Positions 37,224 through 46,519 of a stretch of DNA of 64,000 nt are shown here, one piece after another. The position numbers and the translations under genes were made by a program. The stretch lies in NCBI GenBank assembly GCA_040388625.1, contig JAZKBK010000001.1, forward strand, positions 186,001-250,000, written 5' to 3'. Positions within the stretch are counted from its first letter, which is position 1; each line of letters opens with the position of its first letter. The notes under the pieces are model-generated. The model ran no database searches. It saw only the letters and a program-made list of their open reading frames with translations, and had not been told where the DNA came from. This DNA comes from Gemmatimonadota bacterium. GTDB taxonomy: Bacteria; Gemmatimonadota; Gemmatimonadetes; Gemmatimonadales; Gemmatimonadaceae.

Positions 37224-38495
37224 ATGTCACATATTCGTACCACGCGCTTTCTGTCGTCGTCGGGCTTCATGGCCGCCGGCGCCTGCGTTGCCTCTCTTCT
37301 CGTCGCCTGCTCCAAGTCCGGACCGCCACCGACTCCACCTCCGTCGGAAGTGTCTGTGCTCACGGTGACGCCCCGCACGGTCGAGGACAATCTGGAATTC
37401 ACCGGTCAGGTACGTGCGTACCGCAGCGTGCAGGTTCGCGCTCAGGCGAGCGGCGTGATCATGGCGCGTCCGTTCACCGAAGGCGCACGGGTGCACGTCG
37501 GCGAGGTGCTCTATCGCATCGATCCGACCACAGCCGATGCGGAGTGGCGCAGCGCCAAGGCACGTCTCGCGTCAGCGGAGGCGACGCTCGCGAATACCCA
37601 GACGATGGCGTCACGCCTTCGCGCTCTGCTCCCCGGAAATGCGGTTGCAAAGCAGGACGTCGACAACGCCGAAGCGCAGGTGAAATCCGCGAGCGCTGCG
37701 GTGGATGACGCACGCGGCGGTGTCGATGCAGCTCGGAAGAATCTGAGCGAGACGACGGTTCGCGCGCAGATCAACGGTCGTATCGAGCGCACGCTGCTCG
37801 ATGTCGGTGCGCGCGTGACCGGGCCCGCGGATCTCCTCACCACCATCGATGTGCTGGATCCGATCTACGTCACGTTCAGGCCGTCGACGGATCAGCAGGC
37901 GCAGTGGCGCAGCGATCCGGCGTATGCGCGCGCGATGGCGCCGGGCGGATCGGCTCGCGTGCAGGTCACACTTCCGGACGGGAGTGCGTTCCCGACGGAA
38001 GGACGCGTCGGTTACATCGACCCTGTGGTCGATCCGCAAACCGGAACGCAGGAATACCGCGCCGAGTTCGCGAATTCGCATCGAATCATGCTTCCGGGTC
38101 AGTTCGTGCACGTTGCACTGCGCGGGCTGTCCCGCACGAATGCGATAGTGATTCCGCAGCGCGCAGTGCTGCAGCAGATGGGACGCCAGATAGTGTATGT
38201 GGTTGGAGCCGACAACAAGGTCGCGACGCGTGAAGTGAAGGCGACGACATGGACAGGGAACGACTGGCTGATCGAAACCGGACTCGCCGCAGGTGATCGC
38301 GTAGTGGTTGATGGCGTGCAGAAGATCGGCCCCGGCGCGCCGGTACATCCGACTCCCTACGTCGATTCCACGAAGACCGCGAAGGCCGACTCGACCGTGG
38401 CACCAGGCGCGGCAACCGGCGGAGCCGCAAGCGCGACGCCGGTCGCAACGAGGACGACGACAGCGAGCGCATGGGTCAAGGATTCAGCGCGATGA
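37224..38495 (+). CDS. RND efflux periplasmic adaptor lipoprotein
   Basis: A membrane-fusion protein of about 423 residues. It begins with a lipoprotein signal (MSHIRTTRFLSSSGFMAAG then LLVACSK). Strand pairs of the barrel-sandwich (EFTGQVRAYRSVQVRAQASGVI; TVRAQINGRIERTLLDVGARVTG) flank a coiled-coil hairpin (about 105-170, SAKARLASAEATLANTQ, AEAQVKSASAAVDDARGG), followed by beta-barrel and membrane-proximal domains. The C-terminus is a Thr/Ala-rich tail. ATG 37197 and 37176 are alternative starts. The stop overlaps the pump start by four bases (ATGA). It links the inner-membrane pump to the outer-membrane factor. Confidence 0.94.
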   Translation: MSHIRTTRFLSSSGFMAAGACVASLLVACSKSGPPPTPPPSEVSVLTVTPRTVEDNLEFTGQVRAYRSVQVRAQASGVIMARPFTEGARVHVGEVLYRIDPTTADAEWRSAKARLASAEATLANTQTMASRLRALLPGNAVAKQDVDNAEAQVKSASAAVDDARGGVDAARKNLSETTVRAQINGRIERTLLDVGARVTGPADLLTTIDVLDPIYVTFRPSTDQQAQWRSDPAYARAMAPGGSARVQVTLPDGSAFPTEGRVGYIDPVVDPQTGTQEYRAEFANSHRIMLPGQFVHVALRGLSRTNAIVIPQRAVLQQMGRQIVYVVGADNKVATREVKATTWTGNDWLIETGLAAGDRVVVDGVQKIGPGAPVHPTPYVDSTKTAKADSTVAPGAATGGAASATPVATRTTTASAWVKDSAR

Positions 38496-41400
38496 GTGCC
38501 GTCAAGCCTGATCCTGCGGGAAATCCGCAGGACGAGAAGACTCCGCAGTATTTCTTCGTACAACGGCCGGTTCTGGCCGGTGTGATCTCCATCGTCATCG
38601 CACTGCTCGGCGTTCTCGCAATGTTGTCGCTGCCGGTGAACCGTTATCCGCAGATCACGCCACCCAGCGTTCGCGTTACGGCGGTCTATCCCGGCGCGAG
38701 CGCGGAGGACGTCGCCAACTCTGTCGCCGCTCCGATCGAGCAACAGTTGTCGGGCCTCGACGGACTGCTGTATTACAAGTCGTCCAATGCGAGCGACGGT
38801 TCGATGAACCTCGCGCTCACGTTCGACATTTCGCGCGACCAGGATCTGGCCGCGGTCGACGTGCAGAATGCGATCAATCTCGCACTGCCGCAACTGCCGG
38901 CTTCCGTACGACAGCTCGGCGTCACGATCACCAAGGCGAATCCGGACATCCTGCTCGTCGCGGCGCTCAGCTCCAAGGACCCGCGTTACGACGCCTCTTA
39001 TCTGAGCAATTACTCCAAGCTGTATCTCGAGGACGAGATCAAGCGCGTTCCCGGTGTCGGCTCGGCGATGACCTTCGGCGGGCTCGATTTCGCGATGCTC
39101 CTGAGCCTGAATCCCGAAAAGATGGCGCAGCTCGGCATCACGGTGGATGATGTATCTGCGGCGGTGCAGGCGCAGAATTCCACCAAGCCGGCAGGCCGCC
39201 TCGGTCGGGAGCCGGCGCCGTCGGGGACGGAGCTGACATTGCCGGTGACGACCGCTGGACGGCTTACGACTCCCGCGGAATTCGCGAACATCATAGTACG
39301 CGCTCGACCGGACGGATCGATCGTGCATCTCGGCGATATCGCCAACGTGCATCTCGGCTCGCAGGGTTACGACGCAGCAGGACGGCTCAACGGCACACAG
39401 ACGGCCCTCATGGTGGTATATGCGCGTCCGGGCGCGAACAACCTGGACGTGAAGAACGCCGTAGCGGCCCGATTGAAGGAGTTGTCGAAGAACATGCCGG
39501 CGGGCGTCGAAGCGAAGATCCCGTTCGACACGACGCCGTTCATTACGGAATCGATCAAGGAAGTGGTCATTACGCTCGCGGAGGCGATGATACTCGTCAC
39601 GCTCGTGGTGTTCATCTTTTTGCAGAGCTGGCGTGCCACGCTCATTCCTGTGCTTGCGGTGCCGGTGAGTATCATCGGAACGTTTCTCGGGTTGCAGTTT
39701 CTGGGATTCACGATCAACACGCTCACGTTGTTCGCGATGGTGCTGGCGATCGGAATCGTGGTCGACGACGCGATCGTCGTCATCGAGAACGTCGAGCGAA
39801 TCATGGCCGCGGAGCACGTTTCGGCGCGTGTTGCGGCGAACAAGGCGATGCATCAGGTGAGCGGAGCGCTGGTGGCGATCGTCCTGGTGCTGTGTTCCGT
39901 GTTCATCCCGGTTGCGCTGGTGGGCGGCATCACTGGCACGATGTACAAGCAGTTCGCGATCACCATCGTGATCTCGGTCGTGCTCTCGGGCTTCGTCGCG
40001 CTCACACTGACGCCGGCACTATGCGGCGTGCTGCTCAGGAAGCCGCCTGAAGAAACCGACAACCGGTTCTACAACTGGTTCAATCACGGTTTCGGCAGGA
40101 TGACGACGCGCTACGTCGGCGCGGCCGGGCGCATCATCGACCGCCCCAGTCTCTGGCTGGGTGTCTTCGTCGCGCTTGTGCTTGGACTGGTTGTGTTGTG
40201 GAAGGTTGTCCCCGGCAGCTTTCTGCCGAGTGAGGACAAGGGCTATTTCGCAATAGCTGTGCAACTTCCTGATGCTGCGTCACTGCAGCGCACCACTGCG
40301 ACGGTCAAGCAGATCGAGGACATGCTTCACAAGGAGCCAGCCGTTCGAAACGTGGTGGTGCTGGTTGGACTCGATCTTCTATCGCAATCGACTCAGACGA
40401 ACGCGGCGACGATATTCGTTAGTCTCAAGCCATGGGCCGAGCGCGGTGCGTCGGACGGGGTGGACGCCGTCCTGCAACGCGTGAACGGCCGGTTGTTCGG
40501 CATGAAGAACGCGATCGCGTTCGGATTCAATCTGCCGGAAATTCCGGGACTCGGCACGACCGCTGGACTGGAGCTGAACCTGCAGGAGCGCACCGGAACC
40601 GATTACAACACGTTCGCGAACAGCGTGCGGAGTTTCGTGGCGGATCTCCAGAAGGTGCCATCGCTGCAAAATCCCAACGTCAACATACGGACCGATGTGC
40701 CGCAGGTGTACGTCCACGTCGACGAGGCCGCGGCCGAGTCGCGCGGGGTGACCAGTGCGAGCATCTTCTCGACGCTGCAGACGATGTTGTCGAACCTGTA
40801 CATCAACGATTTCAACCTCTACGGCCGGACGTATCGCGTTCAGGCTGAAGCACAGACGCAGTTCAGGCAGCGGCCCGAAGACATAGGACGATTCTACGTG
40901 CGCAGCGCGAGTGGCGAGATGGTCCCGCTGTCGGCGCTCACGACCACGGAGATGCGCGGTGCCCCAGCACTGCTCACGCGATTCAATGGGTTCCCGTCTG
41001 CGACGATAACGGCTGCCGTGGCACCCGGTCACAGCTCGGGCGAAGGACTTGACGCCGTCGAGAAGCTGATCGCGGACAAGTACGCGGCACAGGGAGTCGG
41101 CTACGCGTACAGCGGTGAATCATATCAGGAACGTGCGTCTTCGGGGCAGGCTGGACTGGTTCTCGCGCTGGCGCTTGTGCTGGTGTTCCTCGTTCTCGCC
41201 GCGCAGTACGAGAGCTGGTCGATTCCGTTCGCTGTCATTCTCGCGTTGCCGTTCGGCGTGTTCGGTGCGTACCTCGGGATATTCGCGCGCGGACTCTCAA
41301 GCGACATCTATTTCCAGGTCGCCCTGCTCGCAGTGCTCGGACTCGCGGCGAAGAACGCCATCCTCATCGTCGAGTTTGCGACGGAGCTCAGACGATCCGG

Positions 41401-41713
41401 CATGTCCATTCGCGACGCGGCGCTGGAGGCGGCACGCGAGCGATTCCGTCCAATTCTCATGACTTCGTTTGCATTCATCCTCGGCGTCGCTCCGCTCGTC
41501 GTCGCTGGCGGCGCCGGAGCGGCAAGCCGGCATTCGCTGGGTACCGGCGTATTCACCGGAATGCTCGTCGCAACGACGGTCGGTGTCTTCTTCATTCCGC
41601 TGTTCTTCGCTGTGATCGAGAAGCGGATCAACCGACGCGAGCTTGCGACCGGGCACGACGCGCCCCCCGCCGGTGGCGCAGCTGCGTCCGGCCATCCGGT
41701 ACACAAGCAGTGA
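38492..41713 (+). CDS. RND multidrug efflux pump, AcrB/MexF-like
   Basis: A 1073-residue hydrophobe/amphiphile RND transporter. Twelve membrane helices in two halves; the proton relay is visible in helix 4 as GIVVDDAIVVIENVER (two Asp) and helix 10 as GLAAKNAILIVEFATEL (Lys). The two periplasmic porter/docking loops (about 35-340 and 560-870) are full length. It uses the proton gradient to expel drugs or lipophilic compounds. AAGGA upstream of ATG 38492 supports the start; overlap with the adaptor stop shows coupling. The very long minus-strand open frame opposite this gene is a GC-skew artefact. Confidence 0.97.
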   Translation: MSAVKPDPAGNPQDEKTPQYFFVQRPVLAGVISIVIALLGVLAMLSLPVNRYPQITPPSVRVTAVYPGASAEDVANSVAAPIEQQLSGLDGLLYYKSSNASDGSMNLALTFDISRDQDLAAVDVQNAINLALPQLPASVRQLGVTITKANPDILLVAALSSKDPRYDASYLSNYSKLYLEDEIKRVPGVGSAMTFGGLDFAMLLSLNPEKMAQLGITVDDVSAAVQAQNSTKPAGRLGREPAPSGTELTLPVTTAGRLTTPAEFANIIVRARPDGSIVHLGDIANVHLGSQGYDAAGRLNGTQTALMVVYARPGANNLDVKNAVAARLKELSKNMPAGVEAKIPFDTTPFITESIKEVVITLAEAMILVTLVVFIFLQSWRATLIPVLAVPVSIIGTFLGLQFLGFTINTLTLFAMVLAIGIVVDDAIVVIENVERIMAAEHVSARVAANKAMHQVSGALVAIVLVLCSVFIPVALVGGITGTMYKQFAITIVISVVLSGFVALTLTPALCGVLLRKPPEETDNRFYNWFNHGFGRMTTRYVGAAGRIIDRPSLWLGVFVALVLGLVVLWKVVPGSFLPSEDKGYFAIAVQLPDAASLQRTTATVKQIEDMLHKEPAVRNVVVLVGLDLLSQSTQTNAATIFVSLKPWAERGASDGVDAVLQRVNGRLFGMKNAIAFGFNLPEIPGLGTTAGLELNLQERTGTDYNTFANSVRSFVADLQKVPSLQNPNVNIRTDVPQVYVHVDEAAAESRGVTSASIFSTLQTMLSNLYINDFNLYGRTYRVQAEAQTQFRQRPEDIGRFYVRSASGEMVPLSALTTTEMRGAPALLTRFNGFPSATITAAVAPGHSSGEGLDAVEKLIADKYAAQGVGYAYSGESYQERASSGQAGLVLALALVLVFLVLAAQYESWSIPFAVILALPFGVFGAYLGIFARGLSSDIYFQVALLAVLGLAAKNAILIVEFATELRRSGMSIRDAALEAARERFRPILMTSFAFILGVAPLVVAGGAGAASRHSLGTGVFTGMLVATTVGVFFIPLFFAVIEKRINRRELATGHDAPPAGGAAASGHPVHKQ

Positions 41714-43257
41714 TATCAATCAATCAAGTGCCGCGCAGAGTCAGAGCGTTCGCGGGCGCGGCGGTGGTGTGCCTGCTCGCCGCGTGCGCCGTCGGCCCGT
41801 CAACCGCAGTCACGGCCGTGACACCATCAGTCGCACAAACGAGCGATCAGGCGGTGACGCCAGCCGCTCGCACGTTCTTCGATTCTCTTGCATCGGCGAG
41901 AGCGGCAGATTCCATTTCGCCCGCTCCGCAATCGATGGTGAGTCAGGGTCAGCCGCCGCAGAAGCCGATCGGCGCCCCCACGACGCTGCAGCTCGACCCT
42001 GCGCACAACCTCACGTGGCTCGAGATCGTGCGCGACAGCACACTCGCGTCGCTCATCCAGACCGCGGTGGACAACAACCGCGACCTGCGCGTCGCTCAGG
42101 CTCGCATTCGCGAGTACCGCGCGCTGCATGGTGCAGCGGTTGGACCATTCTTTCCGCAGATAACGGCGAACGGAGGAGCGAGTCGAAACAAGATCGCGCT
42201 CGCTGGCGGCTCGCCGATCAAGTACGACGCGATCAGCGCGACCGCGAACGTTGCATGGGAGCTGGACTTCTGGGGGCGGATCCGTCGCGGCGCTCAGGCA
42301 GCGAACTTCGATCTGCTCAGCTACGAGGAAGACGCGCGCGCGACGGAGCTCACGCTCGTGAGTGATGTCGCGACGGAGTACCTGCAGCTGCGCGAGCTGG
42401 ACGAGAGCATGCGCATCGCCGAGGCGACGAGGGCAGTGGGGCAGGCTGTACTTGAGCTTGCACGTCGCAGATTCGCGCAGGGCCAGATCTCCGAACTGGA
42501 TGTGCGCCAGTTCGAAGCGCAGGTCGCCGATCCGGCAGCGCGCCTCGCACAATTCGCATTGCAGAGGCGCCAGCAGGAGAATGCTCTGTCCCTGCTGCTC
42601 GGCCAGCCACCGGGCTCGATTCCGCGCGGCGGTCCGCTGCAGGATGTGATCCAGGCAGTTGCAGTTCCCGATTCGCTCCCGGGCGCATTGATTGCGCGGC
42701 GCCCGGACGTGATGCGGGCGCAGCGAGACATGCAGGCGTCGCTCGCACGAATCGGTGTCGCGGAAGCGAACAGACTTCCCACGATCACGGTCGGCGGTGA
42801 CTACGGCTCGCAACGGCCGGAGGTGAACAAGCTGTTCACGCGCCCGGGTGAGATTTACACGCTGCAAGCCGGTCTGTCGTTCCCGCTGTTCACCGGTGGT
42901 CGCCTGCTCAACGAGGAACGTGCGGCGCGTGCACGAGCGGATGAGCGCAAGGCGCAGTATCAGCAGACCGTGCTCACGGCGTTGCGTGAAGCCAGCGACG
43001 CGCTTGCCGGGGTCCGGCTGGGCCGCGATCAACTTGTGGCGCAGCAGACGCAGGCGCGTGCGTTGACGATCGCAGCGTCGATCGCGGAACGTCGATATGC
43101 GAGCGGCGTGTCGAGCTATCTCGAAGTGCTGAACGCGGAGCAGAGCCTGTTCAACGCGCAGCTGAATCTGGTCGCGGTGGAGCAGCAGTATCTCACGGCA
43201 ACGGTGCAGTTGTACAAGGCGTTGGGCGGCAGCTGGGACGGGGCGGGAATCCGTTGA
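41710..43257 (+). CDS. Outer-membrane factor lipoprotein of the RND pump (NodT/OprM family)
   Basis: A 515-residue TolC-like channel. A lipoprotein signal ends LLAACAVG. Two TolC repeats are visible: LIQTAVDNNRDLRVAQARIREYRALHGAAVGPFFPQITANGG and ALIARRPDVMRAQRDMQASLARIGVAEANRLPTITVGGDYGS, each with the helix-strand pattern of OMF halves; the second ends ALYKALGGSW-like (VQLYKALGGSW). The start GTG 41710 overlaps the pump stop (GTGA), so all three efflux genes are coupled. It lies at the end of the operon, followed by a 16-base palindrome. Confidence 0.95.
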   Translation: MISINQVPRRVRAFAGAAVVCLLAACAVGPSTAVTAVTPSVAQTSDQAVTPAARTFFDSLASARAADSISPAPQSMVSQGQPPQKPIGAPTTLQLDPAHNLTWLEIVRDSTLASLIQTAVDNNRDLRVAQARIREYRALHGAAVGPFFPQITANGGASRNKIALAGGSPIKYDAISATANVAWELDFWGRIRRGAQAANFDLLSYEEDARATELTLVSDVATEYLQLRELDESMRIAEATRAVGQAVLELARRRFAQGQISELDVRQFEAQVADPAARLAQFALQRRQQENALSLLLGQPPGSIPRGGPLQDVIQAVAVPDSLPGALIARRPDVMRAQRDMQASLARIGVAEANRLPTITVGGDYGSQRPEVNKLFTRPGEIYTLQAGLSFPLFTGGRLLNEERAARARADERKAQYQQTVLTALREASDALAGVRLGRDQLVAQQTQARALTIAASIAERRYASGVSSYLEVLNAEQSLFNAQLNLVAVEQQYLTATVQLYKALGGSWDGAGIR

Positions 43258-43259
43258 GA

Positions 43260-43275
43260 CGCGGATGCATCCGCG
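43260..43275. repeat. 16-base perfect palindrome CGCGGATGCATCCGCG
   Basis: Lies between the convergent efflux and thioredoxin-reductase-like genes, three bases after the OMF stop. It may act as a bidirectional terminator hairpin; its core matches the REP-like element near 25674. Confidence 0.6.
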
Positions 43276-43284
43276 CCTCGTGTC

Positions 43285-44973
43285 CTACGGGGCGGTCACA
43301 CCCTTCACCGGTACATTCGTCGTAAGCTCCGGCTGCGGATCTTCGCGTAGCTCGGCGAGGTACTCGTGCACGAACTTGACCGCCATCGAGCCCTCGCCGA
43401 CCGCTGCTGCCACGCGCTTTGCGGAGCCGAGTCGCACGTCGCCAGCCGCAAACACACCCGCCTGACTCGTCTCCAGCAGGAATGGCTGCCGCTTGCGCGT
43501 CCAGCCCGGCGTGTTGGCGAGCTGACGGCCGGTGCAGACGAATCCCTTGGGATCGGTGTCGATCTGCGCTGGTAGCCAATCGGTACGCGGAATGGCCCCG
43601 ATGAGCGTAAAGACCGCCGGCGTGTCGATCGTGCGTCGCTCGCCTGTTGTGGTGTTTTCGACGACAATGCTCTCGAGACGCGTGTCGCCATGAAGCTTGC
43701 GAACCTGAGTGGTGTAGAGCACGTCGATGTTTGGCGCGACCTCGATGCGATCGATGAGATAGCTCGACATGGTCTGTCGCATGCTGTCGCGGCGCACGAG
43801 CATCGTCACTTTCCGCGTGTGCTGTGCGAGGTACACTGCTGCCTGACCGGCCGAGTTGCCAGCACCGACGATCACGACGTCGGCGCCGCCGCACGCATCC
43901 AGCTCCGTCTTCGTCGCGACGTAGTAGATGCCGATCCCCTCGAACCGTTCGCGGTCGGGAACGTCGAGCTTGCGATAGTCCGCGCCCGTTGCGATCAGAA
44001 CGCAGCGCGCCGACGCGGTTTCACCGTCGTCCATGCGCACCGTGAGGTGCGATCCTTCATCTTCGAGCGCCGTTACGGGCGCAGGCGTGGACAGGCGCGC
44101 ACCGAATTTCTGCGCCTGCAGTGTCGCGGCCCTGGTGAGATCGGCGCCCGTAATGCCCATGGGAAAGCCGAGGTAATTCTCGATCGCGTTGGACGCGCCT
44201 GCCTGTCCGCCCGGGGAGTCGGCGTCGAGTAACAGCGTAGTGAGCCCTTCGGACGAACCGTACACCGCGGCCGCGAGTCCGGCGGGACCGGCGCCCACGA
44301 TCACCAGATCATAGACTTCGCTTCCGATCGCGCGCTTGAGCCCCACAGCCTGTGCGAGGTCGCGCGTGGACGGATTGCGCAGCACGGGTTGGCCGGTGCA
44401 CACCACGACGGGGAGCGCTTCATCGCCGACGCCGAAGTGGCGCAACAGCTCAGCCGCGCCGGAATCGGTATCGACGTCGAGCCATCTCATCGGTACCTGA
44501 TTGCGCGAGAGAAACTCGCGAATGCGGTACGTGTCGCGCGAATTTCTCGACCCGATCACGCGGACTCCCTCGAATCCGGACTCGAGAAGCTGTTCTCTGC
44601 GCGCAATGAACGCCTGCAGAATGACGTCGCCCATTCCTGGATCTTCAGCAATCAGGCGGCGGATGTCGGCCGGTTCGACTTCGAGCACGTCGGTCTCACC
44701 CCGCGCCACGGCGCTCACGACCGTGATGCGTCGCGTGAGGATGTCGATGTCGCCGGTGAACTGACCCGGTTCATGCACCACGATCGTTCGTGGCTTGTCG
44801 CCCGAATGGTCGAGAATCTCGATCGCGCCGGACAGAACCACGAAGAAAGTCGCCGGGCTCACTCCGGCCTGAAACAGCGTATCGTTGTGATGGAAGTGAC
44901 GCCGCTTCGCGTACTTGGACAGTGTTTCTATCTGCCGCTGGGTCAGGCTGGGGAATGCAACGTTTGAAGTCAC
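43285..44973 (-). CDS. Fusion of cNMP-binding, glutaredoxin-like and thioredoxin-reductase-like domains
   Basis: A 562-residue protein. Residues about 10-120 are a cyclic-nucleotide-binding beta-roll (FHHNDTLFQAGVSPATFFVVLSGAIEILD, EPGQFTGDIDILTRR). Residues about 135-215 look glutaredoxin/thioredoxin-like (RVIGSRNSRDTYRIREFLSRNQVPMRWLDVD) but no CxxC is present. Residues about 222-545 are a thioredoxin-reductase-type flavoprotein: VIVGAGPAGLAAAVYGSSEGLTTLLL, NAIENYLGFPMGI, VVIVGAGNSAGQAAVYLAQ, VFAAGDVR. The position of the catalytic CxxC of TrxR reads VATKTELDACGG, so disulfide reduction is unlikely. The family exists in other bacteria; the reductant and target are unknown. Confidence 0.88.
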   Translation of the reverse strand: MTSNVAFPSLTQRQIETLSKYAKRRHFHHNDTLFQAGVSPATFFVVLSGAIEILDHSGDKPRTIVVHEPGQFTGDIDILTRRITVVSAVARGETDVLEVEPADIRRLIAEDPGMGDVILQAFIARREQLLESGFEGVRVIGSRNSRDTYRIREFLSRNQVPMRWLDVDTDSGAAELLRHFGVGDEALPVVVCTGQPVLRNPSTRDLAQAVGLKRAIGSEVYDLVIVGAGPAGLAAAVYGSSEGLTTLLLDADSPGGQAGASNAIENYLGFPMGITGADLTRAATLQAQKFGARLSTPAPVTALEDEGSHLTVRMDDGETASARCVLIATGADYRKLDVPDRERFEGIGIYYVATKTELDACGGADVVIVGAGNSAGQAAVYLAQHTRKVTMLVRRDSMRQTMSSYLIDRIEVAPNIDVLYTTQVRKLHGDTRLESIVVENTTTGERRTIDTPAVFTLIGAIPRTDWLPAQIDTDPKGFVCTGRQLANTPGWTRKRQPFLLETSQAGVFAAGDVRLGSAKRVAAAVGEGSMAVKFVHEYLAELREDPQPELTTNVPVKGVTAP

Positions 44974-45163
44974 GGGTTCCGGGTTTCGAACGACTGTTCG
45001 ACAGGGTCAGAATGGGATGGAACTGATTGGCTCACGGGTGGCGGATACAGGTGCCCAAGACGATTGCACGGAAATTCATGCCGTAACAGTATGATACACG
45101 GCCGGTCGACGACGAGCTGTCACCGGCGCGTTGGGTCGGCCCGCACCCCCAATCAACGTTCCC

Positions 45164-45520
45164 ATGAACATCGAGCAACAATTCGTGGACCTGCACGACC
45201 TCTGGTCACCCAGAGTGATCGGCCGCGTCAACGATCAGTATGTCAAGGTCGCGAAGCTCAAGGGCGAGTTCACGTGGCACAAACACGATGATGAGGATGA
45301 GATGTTCCTCGTCGTGAAGGGTCGGTTGAAGATCCAGTTCGAGGACGGTGACGTCGAGCTCGGAGCGGGTGATTTCCACATCGTCCCGAAAGGCGTCAGG
45401 CACAATCCAGTCGCGGACGAGGAGTGCTGGGTAATGCTGATCGAAACTGTGACGACCAAACACACGGGAGATGTGATATCTCCACTGACCAGAACTATCG
45501 AGCAGCAGCTGGGGCGGTAG
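45164..45520 (+). CDS. Cupin-domain protein
   Basis: A 118-residue single-cupin protein: motif 1 is FTWHKHDDEDEMFLVVKGRLKIQF (two His, Glu) and motif 2 GDFHIVPKGVRHNPVA (third His), so a metal-binding cupin. The frame begins further upstream, but the Met of MNIEQQFVDLHDLW (45164) is the natural start. It lies between the TrxR-like gene (divergent) and the ring-cleavage dioxygenase (convergent). Substrate unknown; a TATGAT stretch at 45090 may be its -10. Confidence 0.88.
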   Translation: MNIEQQFVDLHDLWSPRVIGRVNDQYVKVAKLKGEFTWHKHDDEDEMFLVVKGRLKIQFEDGDVELGAGDFHIVPKGVRHNPVADEECWVMLIETVTTKHTGDVISPLTRTIEQQLGR

Positions 45521-45568
45521 CCTCGATCGCGGCAATCAGTGTGACTTGCCGCCGTCACGGTCACCGCT

Positions 45569-46510
45569 CTACGATGCGACCGTCAGCGGCGGCAATTCGG
45601 ATTCGATCTTCGTGCGCTCCGGCTCGAGCCACGGCGGGAGCACCAGCGTCTCGCCCAGCGATTCGGCGCTCTCGTCGATCGTGAAGCCAGGCCCATCGGT
45701 CGCGACTTCGAACAGCACGCCGCCCGGCTCCAGAAAGTAGACCGAGTGGAACCAGAAGCGGTCGATGACTTCGGTCGGACGACGGTGTGCTGCTTCCACT
45801 CGCGCGCGCACTGCGAGCTGTGCAGCATCGTCGGCAACTCGCCATGCAACGTGATGGATTCCGCCGACGCCCCAGCGGCCGCGCGTGCCGCCCCGAATCT
45901 CACGAATGTCGAGATGCCTTCCCGATCCACCGTCACCGACTCCGTAACGGTGCCATCCATCCTCCACCCCCATGGCGCGAAAGCCGAGCACGTTGACGAG
46001 GAAATCTTCGGTCAGTGCGAGATCGCGCTCCCACAATCGAACTGACTGCAGCCCACGGATCTGATGCTCCGCTGGCACTGGACTACGATCCCACGCGGCG
46101 AATGTACGAGCGTCGTCGGTCGCGACGAGTGCGAGGGGTTGTCCGAAGGGATCGCGAATGGCAAGTGTGCGCTCCGAGTGACGCACCGATTCGGCTTCTA
46201 TCGCGACGCCGAAGTCAGTGAGCCTGGCACGCCAGTATGGCACGCTCGCCGACGGTATCGCGAGTGAAACCTCCATCGCGAGCCCTATGCCATCCTGGAC
46301 CGGTGGTGAGTCGGCCCACGGAAAGAAGGTGAGATCGGTACCGGGGTTGCCGTCGGCGTCCGCATAGAAGAGATGGTACGTGTCCGGCACATCCTGGTTC
46401 ACTGTCTTTTTCACGAGCCGCATGCCGAGTACGTGCGTGTAGAAGTCCAGGTTCGCCTGAGCGTTGCCGGTGATGGCCGTGACGTGATGGATTCCGCTGA
46501 TCTCGTTCAT
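45569..46510 (-). CDS. Ring-cleaving dioxygenase of the VOC superfamily (MhqO/LinE type)
   Basis: A 313-residue protein of two glyoxalase/bleomycin-resistance modules: MNEISGIHHVTAITGNAQANLDFYTHVLGMRLVKKTVN (about 1-38) and GLQSVRLWERDLALTEDFLVNVLGFRAMG (about 150-178), followed by VGGIHHVAWRV and FWFHSVYFLEPGGVLFEVATDGPGF, containing the His and Glu metal ligands. It belongs to the MhqO-like ring-cleavage dioxygenases acting on hydroquinone-type substrates. It starts nine bases downstream of the histidine-kinase-like gene, so it may be the last gene of the kdp transcript. Confidence 0.9.
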   Translation of the reverse strand: MNEISGIHHVTAITGNAQANLDFYTHVLGMRLVKKTVNQDVPDTYHLFYADADGNPGTDLTFFPWADSPPVQDGIGLAMEVSLAIPSASVPYWRARLTDFGVAIEAESVRHSERTLAIRDPFGQPLALVATDDARTFAAWDRSPVPAEHQIRGLQSVRLWERDLALTEDFLVNVLGFRAMGVEDGWHRYGVGDGGSGRHLDIREIRGGTRGRWGVGGIHHVAWRVADDAAQLAVRARVEAAHRRPTEVIDRFWFHSVYFLEPGGVLFEVATDGPGFTIDESAESLGETLVLPPWLEPERTKIESELPPLTVAS

Positions 46511-46519
46511 ACGGGGAAG

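Noticed and set aside
38357-39853. Minus-strand open frame of 498 codons opposite the RND adaptor and pump
   Set aside because: Arg/His-rich, no domain, opposite well-defined genes; typical GC-skew shadow.
41827-43032. Minus-strand 401-codon frame opposite the outer-membrane factor
   Set aside because: Same reason; no ribosome binding site, no domain.
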